Source: Gymnothorax reevesii (taxonomy: Eukaryota; Chordata; Actinopteri; Anguilliformes; Muraenidae). From it: 64,000 bases of DNA. Made by a program: the position numbers and the translations under genes. Shown here one piece after another: positions 36,187 through 48,093 of the stretch. The stretch's first letter is position 1. Every line of letters starts with the position of its first letter. Below the pieces are notes generated by a model. That model searched no databases, was not told where the DNA came from, and saw nothing but the letters and a program-made list of their open reading frames with translations. Where the stretch lies: positions 69,403,679-69,467,678 of the forward strand of contig CM056586.1 in assembly GCA_029721435.1 (NCBI GenBank), given 5' to 3'.

Positions 36187-37828
36187 AATAATCTATCTCA
36201 ACCAATTTACATTGGCACAATGTCTTAAGCGATGAAATGGATGATTGCATTTTTGTCTCGCAGTCTGTTGCTTCTGCTGTCGTAAGGCTCTTTTGCCAGA
36301 TGACTGTGCTAAAGTTTGCGGCTGTCTGTGGTTTTTTTTTTTTTTTTTTTCGTTGCTTTGACTGGTATAGGCCTGTGGTTTGCAGTTAATTCCCCAAACT
36401 TCTCATATTCTTCATATCCCGTGTGGTGATCGGTTCACTGTTGATGAGAGAAGTTGATTGTCTAGCTGTCTTTTACTGCAAACGATTTTCAACAAAGTTT
36501 GCCGATTGTCATCGGTTCAGCAACATTCCTTCCGAAGCCAAACCCCCTCCTCGTCAGTGAGGAGGATCCACGTCTGGCCAGAACCCTAAATCTAACGAGG
36601 TCAGCTGCTAGGCTGCTGGAGTCTGTGTTTACTCCTGGTGCTGTTAGTTCACTGATTCTTAACTTCAGCCATGCATTTTAGCGACGATAGCTTTACTTAT
36701 GGCACGGTTACCATGAGCGCACAGCATGCACTCTCAGTGCACCAACGCAATAGTCCAGGCCACAGCATGAAGCGGTGCATGCTGGGACTTCCAAGGTTTG
36801 TGTAATTTTTTGGAGTGACTGGATAATGTCATCTCGCACATCTTTAAAACAAATATCAAGGTATTATCGTTGACGATTTACATTGCGCATCCCCAGTTAC
36901 AGCCACCTCTGTTCTACAGCAAGGATCTCAGCCACAACACAAATCGTCATTTCTTTATAAATGGCAGCCAATTACTGGTAGCATTACTTTCGCTCATTTT
37001 CTACTTTTAGCCAGCTATTGGCTATGCTGATTCCTGTTGGTCCTGAACTCTCCTGACCTCCCCGTGTTTAACATGCTGCTCAAATGAGGAATAAAGGAAA
37101 GTAGGAATAAGGTCTGCTGCGCTCATATGTGGTGAAATGCGAATGGCTGCGGTCTGTAGCTGGTTTCCTGTTGGGTTTTTGTGCTTTTTACAAGTTTGCT
37201 TTCAATGTTTATTCTTGCTATAATTTATTGCTAACTGGGCGTATTAGTCAGGGTATGAAAATGCACCTGTTGGTTTTCTGATTGTTAATTTTTGCGTCAA
37301 CAAAGCCACTGCTGAACCCATTCAGTTTCCTCCAGATATTTTGTAAACCCACCAACCTTAAAGTCCGCAGTGCACTTTTGGGTGTGACAGTAAGGTTAAA
37401 AACGAAGATAAACAAAGGATTGAAAGTAGTGTTTGATTTTTTAGCTCTTTGCATTGCCAATTTCCATGCCCAGACTGGAATATCTGAGGAAACACTTTTG
37501 GTTTTTATCTCAGGTGTCCAACAATGGCCTGCCTGTTGGCTCTTCATACATAATGAGTGATAGGCTGTATTTCTATTGAGATATATATATATATTTTTTT
37601 TTTTTAATCAGCAAAACTTTAGAAAAAACAAACTGGTTATAGGAAAAGCATGTGTAATTGTATAATTTATGTTTTGTGAAGTAAATTTAAATGTCACCCT
37701 CTGACTTAGGATCTGAACAACAGTTTGCTGAAGGAATTTCAATAATTGTAAAAAATGTAAAATCCCTCTGCATTTAGCACAAGCTTTTCTGCTCATACAC
37801 TTGACACCTATAAGCTGCACGTAAAATG
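36187..37828. other. Intron 1 segment, nothing recognised
   Basis: A T run near 36331 and short frames. Two antisense-overlapping frames at 37248-37560 have no known domain. Confidence 0.55.
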
Positions 37829-38360
37829 CAGTGAGAAAGTATTTGCTCCCTCTTGATTTTCTGGATTTTTGCATTTTTGTCGCTGTAGCACTACATTGCT
37901 TCAGATCTTTTTACAAAATGTAATTAAAAAAAAAAAAAAGTTTTCAGATTATTGTTGTGTTTATTGAATGAAAAAGGTTATCAAAAGAAACACCCGTGTG
38001 CAAAAAGTAATTCCCCCCAAGCTTAACCCTTAGAGCGCTGAAATAAATGTAAAGAAAAGTATATTTAATTATCTTGTGCTGTTGAAAACCTATAATGTGG
38101 CGAATTGTTTAAAAGAGCTCATGCGGGAGCTCTTTTAAACAAGTTGCCACATGATAGGTTTTCAACAGCTTTGATTTTGACGTCTTACATCACTGAGCAG
38201 CAACAGCTGCATGTAGCGCTCTAAGGGTTAATAACTTGTTATGCCGTGTCTTTTTGCAACAACTGCAGCCAAACATTCATGAGAACTGATAATCGGTCTC
38301 TCACTGTGCTGTGAAATTATTTTGTCCTTATTTTTTTGGCCCACTTTTTACCTCTCTGAT
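37829..38360 (-). mobile_element. Tc1-like relic interrupted by the piggyBac-like MITE
   Basis: Begins cagtgagaaagtatttgctc, a terminus of a common fish Tc1-like family. After the MITE it resumes with 'caacaactgcagccaa', 'gagaactgataatcgg' and 'tttttggcccact', matching the order in that family. The transposase part is missing or unreadable. Confidence 0.55.
38027..38227. mobile_element. piggyBac-like MITE, copy 2
   Basis: 201 bp, the same family as 35985-36182, with ends CCCTTAGAGCGCT / AGCGCTCTAAGGG and TTAA on both sides (38023-38026, 38228-38231). It is inserted into a Tc1-like relic that continues on either side. Confidence 0.82.
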
Positions 38361-39119
38361 GTGTAGATTGGAATTTATTGACAAACATTTGGCCGCACGC
38401 GGCCGTAGTTTTCATAATGCTGATCCTCTGTTGATATTGTAAATGAAAAGAATTAAATGTGAGCACAGCAGAGAACGAAGTGAAATCTGACTTACTCATC
38501 GCCTTGCACAAGTATTTGCCCCCTTTCCCCGAGCGCAGGGGAGAGCCACAGTTTAATGTGGTTCCTCAAACACAGTCTTCAGTCACATGTGAGAATGTGC
38601 TTGTGTCGAAGACTCCGGTATTATCTTCACATTTTAGATTCTCAGTCAGGTGGAGGATGTGGATTCTGCTGCAATTGTCTGCGTTTTCGTTTTTTCTCCG
38701 CAAAGTCAACGGTTGGCGGGACTTTGTGGTGTATTTTTAAGCACGTAATCGGTGAAGCAGCCCGCCTAGACGTAACAGGGAAGGGTTTCAGAAGGAGGAG
38801 TGGAGTGTAGCTGCATTATCATGCAGGGTGGGGTGGAGTCAGGAAATGCATGTTTTCATTTTTCAGCCAGTAAACGTGATTGTCTTCATGATAAAATTCA
38901 CCAGTGTGTGCTCACTTGTCCGTAAACGGCAAAATTGTGTTACAGGAAGTGAAACGAAACAGTCATTACGCACCTCACTGAGCTCAGAAGTCCTCGGAGT
39001 GCGCTCTTCCTCTCCTGTTAGTTAAATGACAGCTTGCTCACAGGTGTTTTTGAGCAGAAATAGTGGTTAAGATGTTATGATGTAAATTTGCATCAGATTA
39101 GTCCTAAGATGGTGACATA

Positions 39120-39600
39120 CAGTCAGGTCTGTTGATATTTGGACTCTGGCAAAGCTGACTCAGTTTTCACTGTCCAACTGAGCATGCAGTATTTGAGTTT
39201 AAATTCAATATTGTTTATACTCTCAATGTTCGGACTTATATATTTTATCTGATGGAATGTACATCTGAGTTGGGCATAGGAATTATCACACTTCATATGT
39301 GGTCCCTCCTTTTTAAGGAACCAAAAGTATCTGGACAATTGGTTGTTCAGCTGCGTTATGACAGGGCGTGTGCGATTACCCTCATCATTTCATTCACAAT
39401 CATCATTTTTAAGGAAATTTTTCTTAAAGTTTATTGAACCAGAGCCTGATTGAGATTTGAGAAAAAAACCTCCTTTACAGTGGTGTCCTGGACAAGACGG
39501 GCTCCAGCACAATTGGCAAGTTGCAGACATACGGTAAAACTGTACAGACCATAATATTTCAGGTGACAGTATGAATATATAAAATGAGACCTGGGTCAAA
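39120..39600. mobile_element. Possible DNA transposon relic
   Basis: Starts acagtcaggtctgttgatatttgg, close to the 'acagtcaggtccataaatat' type of terminus found in teleost DNA transposons. A similar phrase (caggtccataagtatttgga) occurs at 30219. The rest is too decayed to classify. Confidence 0.35.
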
Positions 39601-40699
39601 AAATTAAGTGGATATAAATTCTAAAGTTGATTTTAAGTCAGACATTTGCATTTAGAGTCTGTTGATGTTAACTGCCTACCTAAAGTCTAAAGCGCTATCA
39701 CTACCAGTGACAAAGACAATTACTTGGTTGAAAAATCAGAGACACTGCAAGACATTGGGCGACTGAATTATCCAATCCAATTATCCAATCGCCTAGTTTC
39801 TTTCAGGACTTTTTCAGCGACGCACAGCACACCCACTAGTCCTCAACGCAAAGACCCATCGTCACATTAAGTGGTGGGGGAATAATATGTTACTGTCTCA
39901 ATTGTTTGAGGTTTATTCATGTTCATGAGCTTATTTGCATGTCAATTTACTTTTGACACTAGAAGGGCTGTTGGGGGCCCAGAGAGCTGTAGTTACAGTA
40001 CATGTCAGAGAATGAATCTCCTCAAAACAGGAAATGACTGTACTTTTTTAAAGAGACGTATTTATCATACAACCATGTTTAACAAAACATTTAACCACTG
40101 TCTTATCACTTTACTGACTCACTACGCTGCCACTACTTGATTACGCTACACCAAACCTTATAAGCTTCAGTGGCATTGGCTTCATTTTGCCTCAGAGCAG
40201 TTTATTTATCTGGGGCTTTGAAATAAAAGCTCCATATTCGTCCTGTAAGGGGAGACTGCCTGTCGAGTAACCAGGCGGACTGTATTTACTCGTGTTCTGG
40301 GATCAATTCAGATTTATACAGGGCTGCATCTTCTGCTGAGAGTCAGCCAAATACTTCAGAAACTATGTGGACATTACTCCACTGAGGAGATGGACAATAC
40401 CTCAAAGCGTCCTGGGAAAGCATACTGTTAGACCTTCGTAGGGCAGAGAGAGGTAGATTGGCAGATTCATCTGGCCTGATTCCAACTGCGCATGTATTTT
40501 GCAAAAACTGAACACAACAGGCCCTAAGTAAAGCAGGCAGTGTGGAGTCGCCCTGAGGCCGAGCTGAGCATCACAGGACAGGGGAAAACTGCAGTTTGTG
40601 CCACACCTCAGGACATCATTGAGCAATGGTTCTGTGAGGACTTTTAATGTCTTTATTACCTGGCTCCCCTCTAGGGGGAGCCAGGTTAAGCAATGATCA

Positions 40700-40703
<4 letters not shown>

Positions 40704-40743
<40 letters not shown>
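40704..40743. repeat. GT microsatellite
   Basis: Pure (GT)n run of about 40 bp in intron 1, next to a perfect palindromic stretch ctggctcccc..ggggagccag at 40661-40685. Confidence 0.9.
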
Positions 40744-40745
<2 letters not shown>

Positions 40746-41059
40746 AGCCCGTGGCTGGGGCCAGGTCTGCTATCTCTGATTGCCTTGTTTAATATGCAAT
40801 TTTTAGTCTAATTACTTGTAAGTTTACTTATCCAATTACTTATGAGTTTGTAGAATTGAGGGAGGTATGTATAGAAATGGTTTTAATAATTGATACAGTA
40901 TTTTGGATGGGACCGTTGAAGCTGCAACTCTAAACATCCAGTAAATCTTGATTATTTCATTTAAAGTTAATTGTGGTGGCGTACGGACCCAAAAAGATGA
41001 AAATTCTCACAGTCTGAATACTTATGGATCTGAATGAATCCGTCTTCTGCTCCTTCCAG

Positions 41060-41187
41060 GCTTTTGATTGGAGCTCCAAAAGCCAAAGCGCTACCCAATC
41101 AGAAGGCAGCAGTGACCGGAGGTCTGTTCCACTGTGGGATCACCTCCAATGAAAACGATTGTGTTCGTGCAGAATTTGACAATGATG
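41060..41187 (+). CDS. itga6: itga6 exon 2: propeller blade 1
   Basis: Residues 61-104. The acceptor is ctccttccag. The first base completes the split Met codon and the frame continues LLIGAPKAKALPNQK, the first FG-GAP 'GAP' motif, through TGGLFHCGI to EFDND. It ends with phase 1 at the donor GTGAGA. The 31.5-kb intron before it is the largest in the window. Confidence 0.93.
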
Positions 41188-41363
41188 GTGAGAGCTGTTC
41201 CCCTTTCGACTGATCCCTGATTTCTCAGCGTAATTTTTCATATTTTCAGTATGCCTATTCATTTTGAGTTTGTCTTTACTGCCATTAATGTTGTGCTGTT
41301 CTGTGCTTTCAGCAGTTTTCTCGCAAAGAAAAAAAGCATTATCATGTTTTATATTTGCTGTGT

Positions 41364-41439
41364 GAACCCAGCAAACATGAGACCTCTGCCTGACATGCAG
41401 ATCTGTAGTCAGGCAGACGTGTCATTTTTGCTGGGAACT
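41364..41439. repeat. Short hairpin repeat just upstream of exon 3
   Basis: A left arm ending gacctctgcctgac and right arm gtcaggcagacgtgtc pair with few mismatches over about 30 bp, with a 13-base loop. It lies in intron 2, about 100 bp before exon 3. Confidence 0.6.
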
Positions 41440-41536
41440 CCTCTGTGACACGGTTCATGACATAGTCCATGAGACAAAGTCTTCCTGAGAAGCCCTCATA
41501 TGCTGCTAAGTTCCACCCTCCAATTTGAATTTGTAG

Positions 41537-41616
41537 CGGACGATGAAAGAGAGAACAAGGAGAACCAGTGGATGGGGGTGACCGTTCATAGTCAGGGTCC
41601 CGGCGGAAAGATTGTG
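41537..41616 (+). CDS. itga6: itga6 exon 3: propeller blade 2 start
   Basis: Residues 104-130, reading ADDERENKENQWMGVTVHSQ and ending GGKIV. The alpha-6/7 family has the same ENQW(M/L)GV block. The acceptor is tttgtag and the donor GTGAGT, phase 0. An 80-bp exon of this kind is only visible through the protein match. Confidence 0.93.
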
Positions 41617-41709
41617 GTGAGTCCAAACAAGCGCATGAGAGAAAGTCTTCCTGAAAATGCCTCCATTTTGTCCCGTTTATTACATGGTTCCGCACTCTTT
41701 TCGCTGCAG

Positions 41710-41968
41710 ACCTGCGCCCATCGCTACCAGAGGCTTCAGTTTGTGAGAACTCCGCAGGAGTCACGCGACATCTTGGGCCGTTGCTATGTGCTGAGTCAGG
41801 ACCTCAGTATCGACCCCACCTCAGAGGACGGCGGAGACTGGACGTTCTGCGACGGCCGAGCTCGCGGCCACGAGAGGTTTGGGTCCTGTCAGCAGGGCCT
41901 GTCAGCGACCTTCACTAAGGACTACCATTACCTGGTCTTCGGAGCACCTGGAGCGTACAACTGGAAGG
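41710..41968 (+). CDS. itga6: itga6 exon 4: propeller blades 2-3
   Basis: Residues 131-217. It begins TCAHRYQRLQ and contains ESRDILGRCYVLSQDL, GGDWTFCDGR, RFGSCQQG and the second FG-GAP motif VFGAPGAYNWKG. Cysteines sit at the positions of the conserved propeller disulphides. The acceptor is ttcgctgcag; the donor is GTACGA, a weaker than average consensus. Confidence 0.94.
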
Positions 41969-42171
41969 GTACGACTGATGTTGGCCTTCATACAAAAGAT
42001 CTACTGAGAATGACAATCAAGTAACATGCTGCCATAAACTGCCATTTAAAAAATGGTGCTTCTTGTTTAAGCCTTTGTTTTGGTGGGATGTGTTAGTTCC
42101 AGTATGAAAACCGATCATAATCCATTCCCATTTGCTCTCTTCACCCTCCCCTCTCCCCGACCCCTCCTCAG

Positions 42172-42303
42172 GCACCGTGCGAATCGAGCAGAAGAACGCC
42201 ACTCTTTTGGAAATGGGGATCTTTGATGACGGCCCCTTTGAAACCGGAGATGCCAATCGTTTGGACCAAAATCTCGTGCCGGTACCTGCTAACAGTTACC
42301 TGG
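42172..42303 (+). CDS. itga6: itga6 exon 5: propeller blade 3 and variable loop
   Basis: Residues 217-261, TVRIEQKNATLLEMGIFDDG through VPVPANSYLG. In mammals the alternative X1/X2 exons of alpha-6 and alpha-7 fall next to this point. No convincing X-type exon was found in intron 5 (42304-45378), so only this form can be supported. A long pyrimidine tract precedes the acceptor ctcctcag. Confidence 0.93.
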
Positions 42304-43346
42304 GTAGGTTTTCCTGTGAAAGACAGCTGTGCATGAAGGGAGTGATTTTAATACCAGCGAGCAGGACTGTAGCATTGTTCCCTCTATCCTGCCCACTATC
42401 CTAAGGTCAACTTTTTGATGATCGCAGAAGCCTTTATTTGTGTATCCAGACGTCCTGATTAGGACAACTTTGTTCAGCTTCAGACCTGATCAGTTTGTAG
42501 AAGTGACAGTCTTTAGTGATTTTAGAGGCGATATGAGCTCCAAAGCCATCCATTCTGTGCTATTCACCATATGAATGTAGCTAAGCAAGATTACTGTACC
42601 ACATCCTGTGTCCAAGTCTTTAGATCAATTATTTTTGTCATCTTAAGTGTACCCAGTTGTTCTGCCGTAGTTCATATGTTTGTATCAGGCCGTCGCTTTG
42701 TGTTAGATTCTACTTTTACAATAATGCAATCATTTATTCAAAGCAACCAGTGATAAATTGGAATTAAATGCGTGTATATCAGAGTACAGTTTCACTCTGC
42801 ATATTTGGAATGTACACAACTGGCATTTAAAGCTAGAATATGCAGTCTCCTGGTAAAGGCAAATACAAAGATTGCCAGATTTTTAAACTACAGCCCTCAT
42901 GCTGCCCTTAGCCCTTCCCACCAGATGATTACGGGCAGATGCACGCTGTTACGACCCAGAATCTACCTTTGTCTGGTGGACGCCGTGGTCAAAACACAAA
43001 GCCACCACAACAATAAGCACTATTTAAAAAAACAGACCCAGTTGAGCTAGAAGTTGATGTTTAACGCTATAAAACCTGCAGACCCATGCAAGGGTCCATA
43101 AAACGCATCTGCTGTATTCAAGCCTGTGGAACTTGAGTCCCATTTTAAATCTTAGTGGCGATGCTAAGGTTTACAACGATCCCAAATATGTCCTGCTGAA
43201 GTACAGGGAAATGTGTATAAAATGGTGTAAATGATTTAGATATTTTCCATTTGAAGTAATTCTCTGGCCACAAATACATGGTGCTTTTATTTGAATATTT
43301 ATCTCAATTAAAGTGTGATGTTGCTTCAGTGAAGCACTGCAACTAG

Positions 43347-43354
43347 CTGATATA

Positions 43355-43419
<65 letters not shown>
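43347..43419. repeat. AT microsatellite
   Basis: Uninterrupted (AT)n of about 70 bp in intron 5. Confidence 0.95.
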
Positions 43420-43421
<2 letters not shown>

Positions 43422-44254
43422 TTGGTCATGCAAAATGAAAAAAATGCTTTTTTTAATCGTTGAATCTACTTAAACGAAAAAGTCGAAGTCTATGAAGTTA
43501 AAATTATAAGTGGCCATTTACAGCACAGCAGGAATTTAGATCTAGCTGTAGAACCGATCTTAAAGTTAAGCTAACTGTATTTACCTCAGCTTAGACAAGT
43601 CTCATCGTTACAATCGTCTGTCTCTGAAAAAAGATGGTTTCCGCCAGTCGGAGATGCTCTCTGGTGACCAAAGATAGTCAAAAGGTGGTCTAATGAATAC
43701 AAGATGCACTAATCTATATTTGTTCCCGCATCTTCTGAATTTGCTGCTCCGTGACGATCTCTCCAGCAGTCAGGTCAACTATCCATAGAAACGGCACCTG
43801 CTCTGATGTCAGTTGTTCAGCGCTGGTGTGCATCTATGGAGACCCCATCACATATTCTCCTGGCAGGACCGTGACGTCCTCTCCACCTGCATTTGGGAGA
43901 CGCACTACAAGCGCAGCAGTGCACACATTCCCAAAAATGCAAAATATAAACGGAATGGGATGTAACAAACACTCTTCATACGCACACGCGACACAAGCTT
44001 GATCCACATTCTTGACCCAGAGGCAGCTGCCAGCGAGCCAGCCCGGCCAACTAACGTTACCTGACGTTAAATATGGACTTGAATTGGCTGTGAGCCTTTG
44101 GATATGGTTAGCAGAAAGCTAAACCATTATTGCTTGCCATTCATTTCAGTCATTTTGATCGTGATTGAGATCCCGATGCAGTTATGTCATGGAAATTCAA
44201 TGTGAATTCGCCACCATCCTGTTTTCATTGCAGACTTCTGAGCCTGTAAGCCCT

Positions 44255-44595
44255 TTAAGATGACATACTGGCAGTTTCTTAAAGTGTTGGCTGCATCTGT
44301 CGCAGGCTGCATTCTTGGGGTGCTACGTCATTGCAGCCTGTTCCATTGTGAAGGCGCTTTCAATGCAGCTGAGGATATGGAACCTTCATCTTGCCTGATA
44401 TCAGATGGTTGTCAGCTTGCCCACACAGTGTTTCTGTGTTGACAATTCCATCTGATATCAAGCAAGATGAAAGTTGCATTTCTTGGCGATTTGTGAAAGG
44501 GCCTTTGCAGTGGAACAGCCTGCAATGACGTTGCAGCCTTTGAAGGATGCAGCCTACATTTTGAGAAATGACCTCTGTGTGTCAAGGCTCTTGCT
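44255..44595. repeat. Foldback (MITE-like) element in intron 5
   Basis: Left arm with gctacgtcattgcagcctgt and right arm with acagcctgcaatgacgttgc are inverted repeats. The centre pairs again (catcttgcctgatatcagat / atctgatatcaagcaagatg). The outer arms share 'ggctgcatcctt'-like sequence with the element at 1594-1905, suggesting a related family. Confidence 0.6.
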
Positions 44596-45378
44596 AGCTC
44601 CGTAAACATGAAATTGAACTAGCTGCAGCCTTGAGCGTTTTGGCTACCGTTAGCAGAAGGCTAAGCTATTAGCAACATTCAATATAGCCACTTGTTATTT
44701 GCTTTCATGGTAATTCTACCTACCTAACCAAACCAACTACGACTAAAGATGGGGATATTATTGGAAAAGGGCGTTGGCTAGCTGCTTACCTGTCATGGAG
44801 AAGCACGGCAAGCTTGAAATCCGACTTGAAGCAGATACAATCACAAGATTCTTGTCATTCTGAAATTTTTGCCTGTGTTTGATGTTACTCGCATTTGATT
44901 GCATTTGTCAGACTCTTTTAGTCTCTTTTTGGTGAGTCTGTCATTCTTCTTTGGTTACTTTGCAGTATGGGCAATTGTTGCCAATCATGGAACAGGAACT
45001 TTTTCTGTTAGATTTTCAGCCAAGGAATCGAGAATTAAACCTTTAGTTTCCTTGCATGGAGTCAGGCTTTCACTGCTGGGACATGAGTGTGAATCTGCAT
45101 TCTTTGAACAGCCAATAGGAATGCCCCCTCTGTGAAATGTGATTGGCCACAGTCTACAGTCACAGTCTGAATTTTCTAAATCCAGAAAACCGAGCCTAGA
45201 GAAGATGCAGAAGTCTAATATTCCCCTCCAATCACTTGCATTGCTATATTCTGAAAGAGTATAATGGAATTTTTGCTCAATGCTTATCCCAGCTTTAAGT
45301 CATTTCCAATCGGCCATTTAAATGATGACATTAATATCTCATTCGTGCTTCTCTGAGTAATGCAATCTATCTTTTCAG

Positions 45379-45592
45379 GATTCTCTCTGGATTCTGGGAA
45401 AAGCATCACTAAGAAGGGACAACTCATTGTTGTGGCTGGGGCTCCTCGAGCCAATCACAGCGGAGCAGTGGTCTTCTTGAAGAAGGAGCCAGGCCAGTAC
45501 AGTCGGCTCTCGCTAGAGCACATTCTGGAGGGGGAGGGCTTGGCGTCCTCTTTCGGCTATGACATAGCTCTCGTCGATCTCAATGGAGATGG
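45379..45592 (+). CDS. itga6: itga6 exon 6: propeller blade 4 and first Ca2+ loop
   Basis: Residues 261-332, FSLDSGKSITKKG, then GAPRANHSGAVVFLKK and GEGLASSFGYDIA. It ends in DLNGDG, the first Ca2+-binding loop of the propeller (D327, N329, D331). The loop is completed in exon 7 by WQD. Phase 2 junction (GG|G). The donor is GTATGT. Confidence 0.94.
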
Positions 45593-47292
45593 GTATGTTT
45601 GCGTGTTGGATATGTCGGCAATTTTGGAGTAGCTCATCATACCCAGATCACATTTCAGGGAGCCTGTAGTCCCCTGAGTGTAGATGATGCCTTTCATATG
45701 CAACTGTGTTATGACCTTATTAGTAATGCACCCTGCGGTATTTATACTGGTTAGTTTTCTCACGCAGGCAGTACCGTTTCTTTTTGTTGAACTCTGAAAA
45801 CGTGCTGTCTTGGATCTATGAAAGAAACTGAGAATTACTTCTCAGGATGAGCAGGTGGTCAGAAGGGCCTGCAGTCGACCAGCTCAGTGCCTGCTTTGCG
45901 CAGCAGGCGGATGTGAGAGTGGAATGTAGCGTTCGCCAGCTGCGCATGGCTGCTCTTCTCTGCCTCGAAATTCAGCTGCCGTTACAAATCATGAAAAAAA
46001 TAGAAAGGGGAGAGGAGTCGCTCACAAAGTACAAAGAACTTGGTGGTTTTAATGTGCTCATTCTTACAAAAAAAGTTTGGACACGAACAATTTTAAGGCC
46101 AAAAAAGTGGTTGAATGTAAAAAAAAAACTGGGTGAACTGGTGTTGAATAGCAAATGCCATCATGCTCGGATAAAAAAGCAGCATCCATAAAACTGTGTC
46201 CCCTATTAGCAAAATTTGGTTGAGGCTCACCAATTTGCAAAAAATGTAAGGACAGTTTTTCTCAGTGTGCCACTGTAAGCATTTTCAGGATTTCAAAGGT
46301 GAGTAAATATTTCAAATAGTTTGTGTTAATACTGAAGATTGTGTTCTCTGGGCCAAGGAAGAAAAGGCCAATTCTGTGATCTGAGACTGTGGGCGCTGGA
46401 CTGTTTGCCTGCAGTCCAGACCAGCTGAAAACATATGAAGTCTGCAGTTGAAAAATGATCAGTCACATTTTCACGTTGTGGAGAGATAATGAATTAAAAA
46501 TTCAAAACAATCTTAGAAACAAAGCACTGAAAAAATATGCAAAATATATTAAAAAAATTCTATTAATATGTAATATTACTGCATATTATTATACATATTA
46601 TTATAATATTTATAAACTGTGCAAAAATGCAAAATTTGACTTGTTTTGATCGTTTTTCCTTTGTGGTCTTTACCTGCTGCACTTGGAAGCACAGAATATG
46701 ACCGCAGAGGCTCCGGCCGTTTGACCAGCTGAAAACTTCCGAGAATAATTCCGCCCTAAAAACTAGAACAATTTGTTTTCTTAGTTCACAAATGATTATT
46801 AGTTCCTGCCACAAGGTGGAGAGGGGGATATAGGGATTTATCTTGCCTGTCTGACATCCATACCTCCGTCCGAATAAGTGAGGACGAGTGTCTCAGAAAT
46901 TACTTTACCCCGGTGAAAGAAAATTTGTGTCAGTTACTATTGATGACCTTGACTGGGTTTGGAAAGAGGGATCAACGGTGGCAGAGGATATTGCTGACGG
47001 TCTCTTGTCTCTTGTCATTAGTAAAGTTGTGTAGCACAGAGGCGAACACTCCTGTCTCTCATTGGAAAGTGTTGAAGGCATCATACTCTGAATGAGTGTA
47101 AATTTCCAAGAGAACTAAGTTACTTGGGTAAAAGTTTAAATATCTAGGCCAGTTTTTGTACCATTTTCATTTTAGCACAGGTTAAGGATTATTTACAGTT
47201 CACTCCATGCATGGGTTGTACTGTCCCAGCTGACTCGAGGTTGTAAGACGGACAGCGACCAGTAAAACATTTGTCGGGTTGCTCCTTTCCAG
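45593..47292. other. Intron 6, nothing recognised except a repeat head
   Basis: Contains an AT-rich patch at 46540-46640 and, at 46810-46870, a 'gagagggggatatag...ctccgtccg' stretch related to 55888-56240. Confidence 0.5.
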
Positions 47293-47486
47293 GTGGCAGG
47301 ATCTTGCTGTAGGAGCCCCTCAGTATTTCATAAAAGATGGAGAGATTGGAGGAGCTGTGTACATCTACATCAATCCGCGCGGGAAGTGGGATAAGGCGAA
47401 AGGGCTACGTATCGACGGAGACAAGGACTCCATGTTCGGACTGGCGGTGGAGAACATTGGGGACGTGAACCGGGACTCTTATGAAG
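47293..47486 (+). CDS. itga6: itga6 exon 7: propeller blades 5-6
   Basis: Residues 332-397. It reads WQDLAVGAPQYFIKDGEIGG, then GGAVYIYINPRGKWDK and DSMFGLAVENIGDVNRDSYE. The Ca2+ loop here is DVNRDSYED, where the family usually has Gly at the sixth position (DINQDGYPD), so Ser394 is unusual. Donor GTAACC, phase 1. Confidence 0.94.
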
Positions 47487-48093
47487 GTAACCATGAAGGA
47501 GGGTTCTGTCCTCGAGCTGGAAAATCCAGGTCTGGAAAGTAGAGGCCCCTCCCAGTATTCTGTTACCATCTTCTGGATTTGCTATTTTCTCCGATTCTTC
47601 TGCCAAGAGCGGAAACAAATTGGAGAAATCAGCTGTCTGAATGAAATGCTTTTTTTGCCTTTGGACATTCCAGCTCTACATGGAGGGTCCTGTTCAGCTT
47701 AATGATTTAACCAAGTCAGACTTAATCAGAGCTTTGGTGCCAGTGACCATGTGGATGCCCACAGGGGAGACTGCCGGTTAGAGATGGCCTTGGTTTCTCA
47801 GGTTTCGACTGCATAAGTTCTAATACCTTGTGTGCCTACAGGCTACCAGACCACCAGATACAATTCTGCTGCATTTGAAACTGATGCTGCTGTGGCATGA
47901 AAAGCATTCACTAGCCTGTGGGCTTTTTGCGCCAGAAAAGCAGAGATCCATCAGCTTCAAAGCTCCCCCATCTGGCTGCAAATTACTTATGGTGTAACTC
48001 GAGAGGCTGTAACTGAAAATGGGAGGAGATGCAGTCATCAAACGATTCCTTTTTCATGGGATGCAGCATTAAAGACTCCTCTCTCTCTGTCAG

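Larger units (their letters stand above)
38361..41059. other. End of intron 1, mostly unassigned
   Basis: Apart from the possible transposon relic at 39120 and the GT repeat at 40704, nothing could be identified. The final bases form the exon 2 acceptor. Confidence 0.55.

Noticed and set aside
42304..45378. Alternative X1/X2-type exon in intron 5
   Set aside because: No frame with suitable splice borders and a matching LNSYLG-like ending was found; the stretch contains an AT repeat and a foldback element instead.
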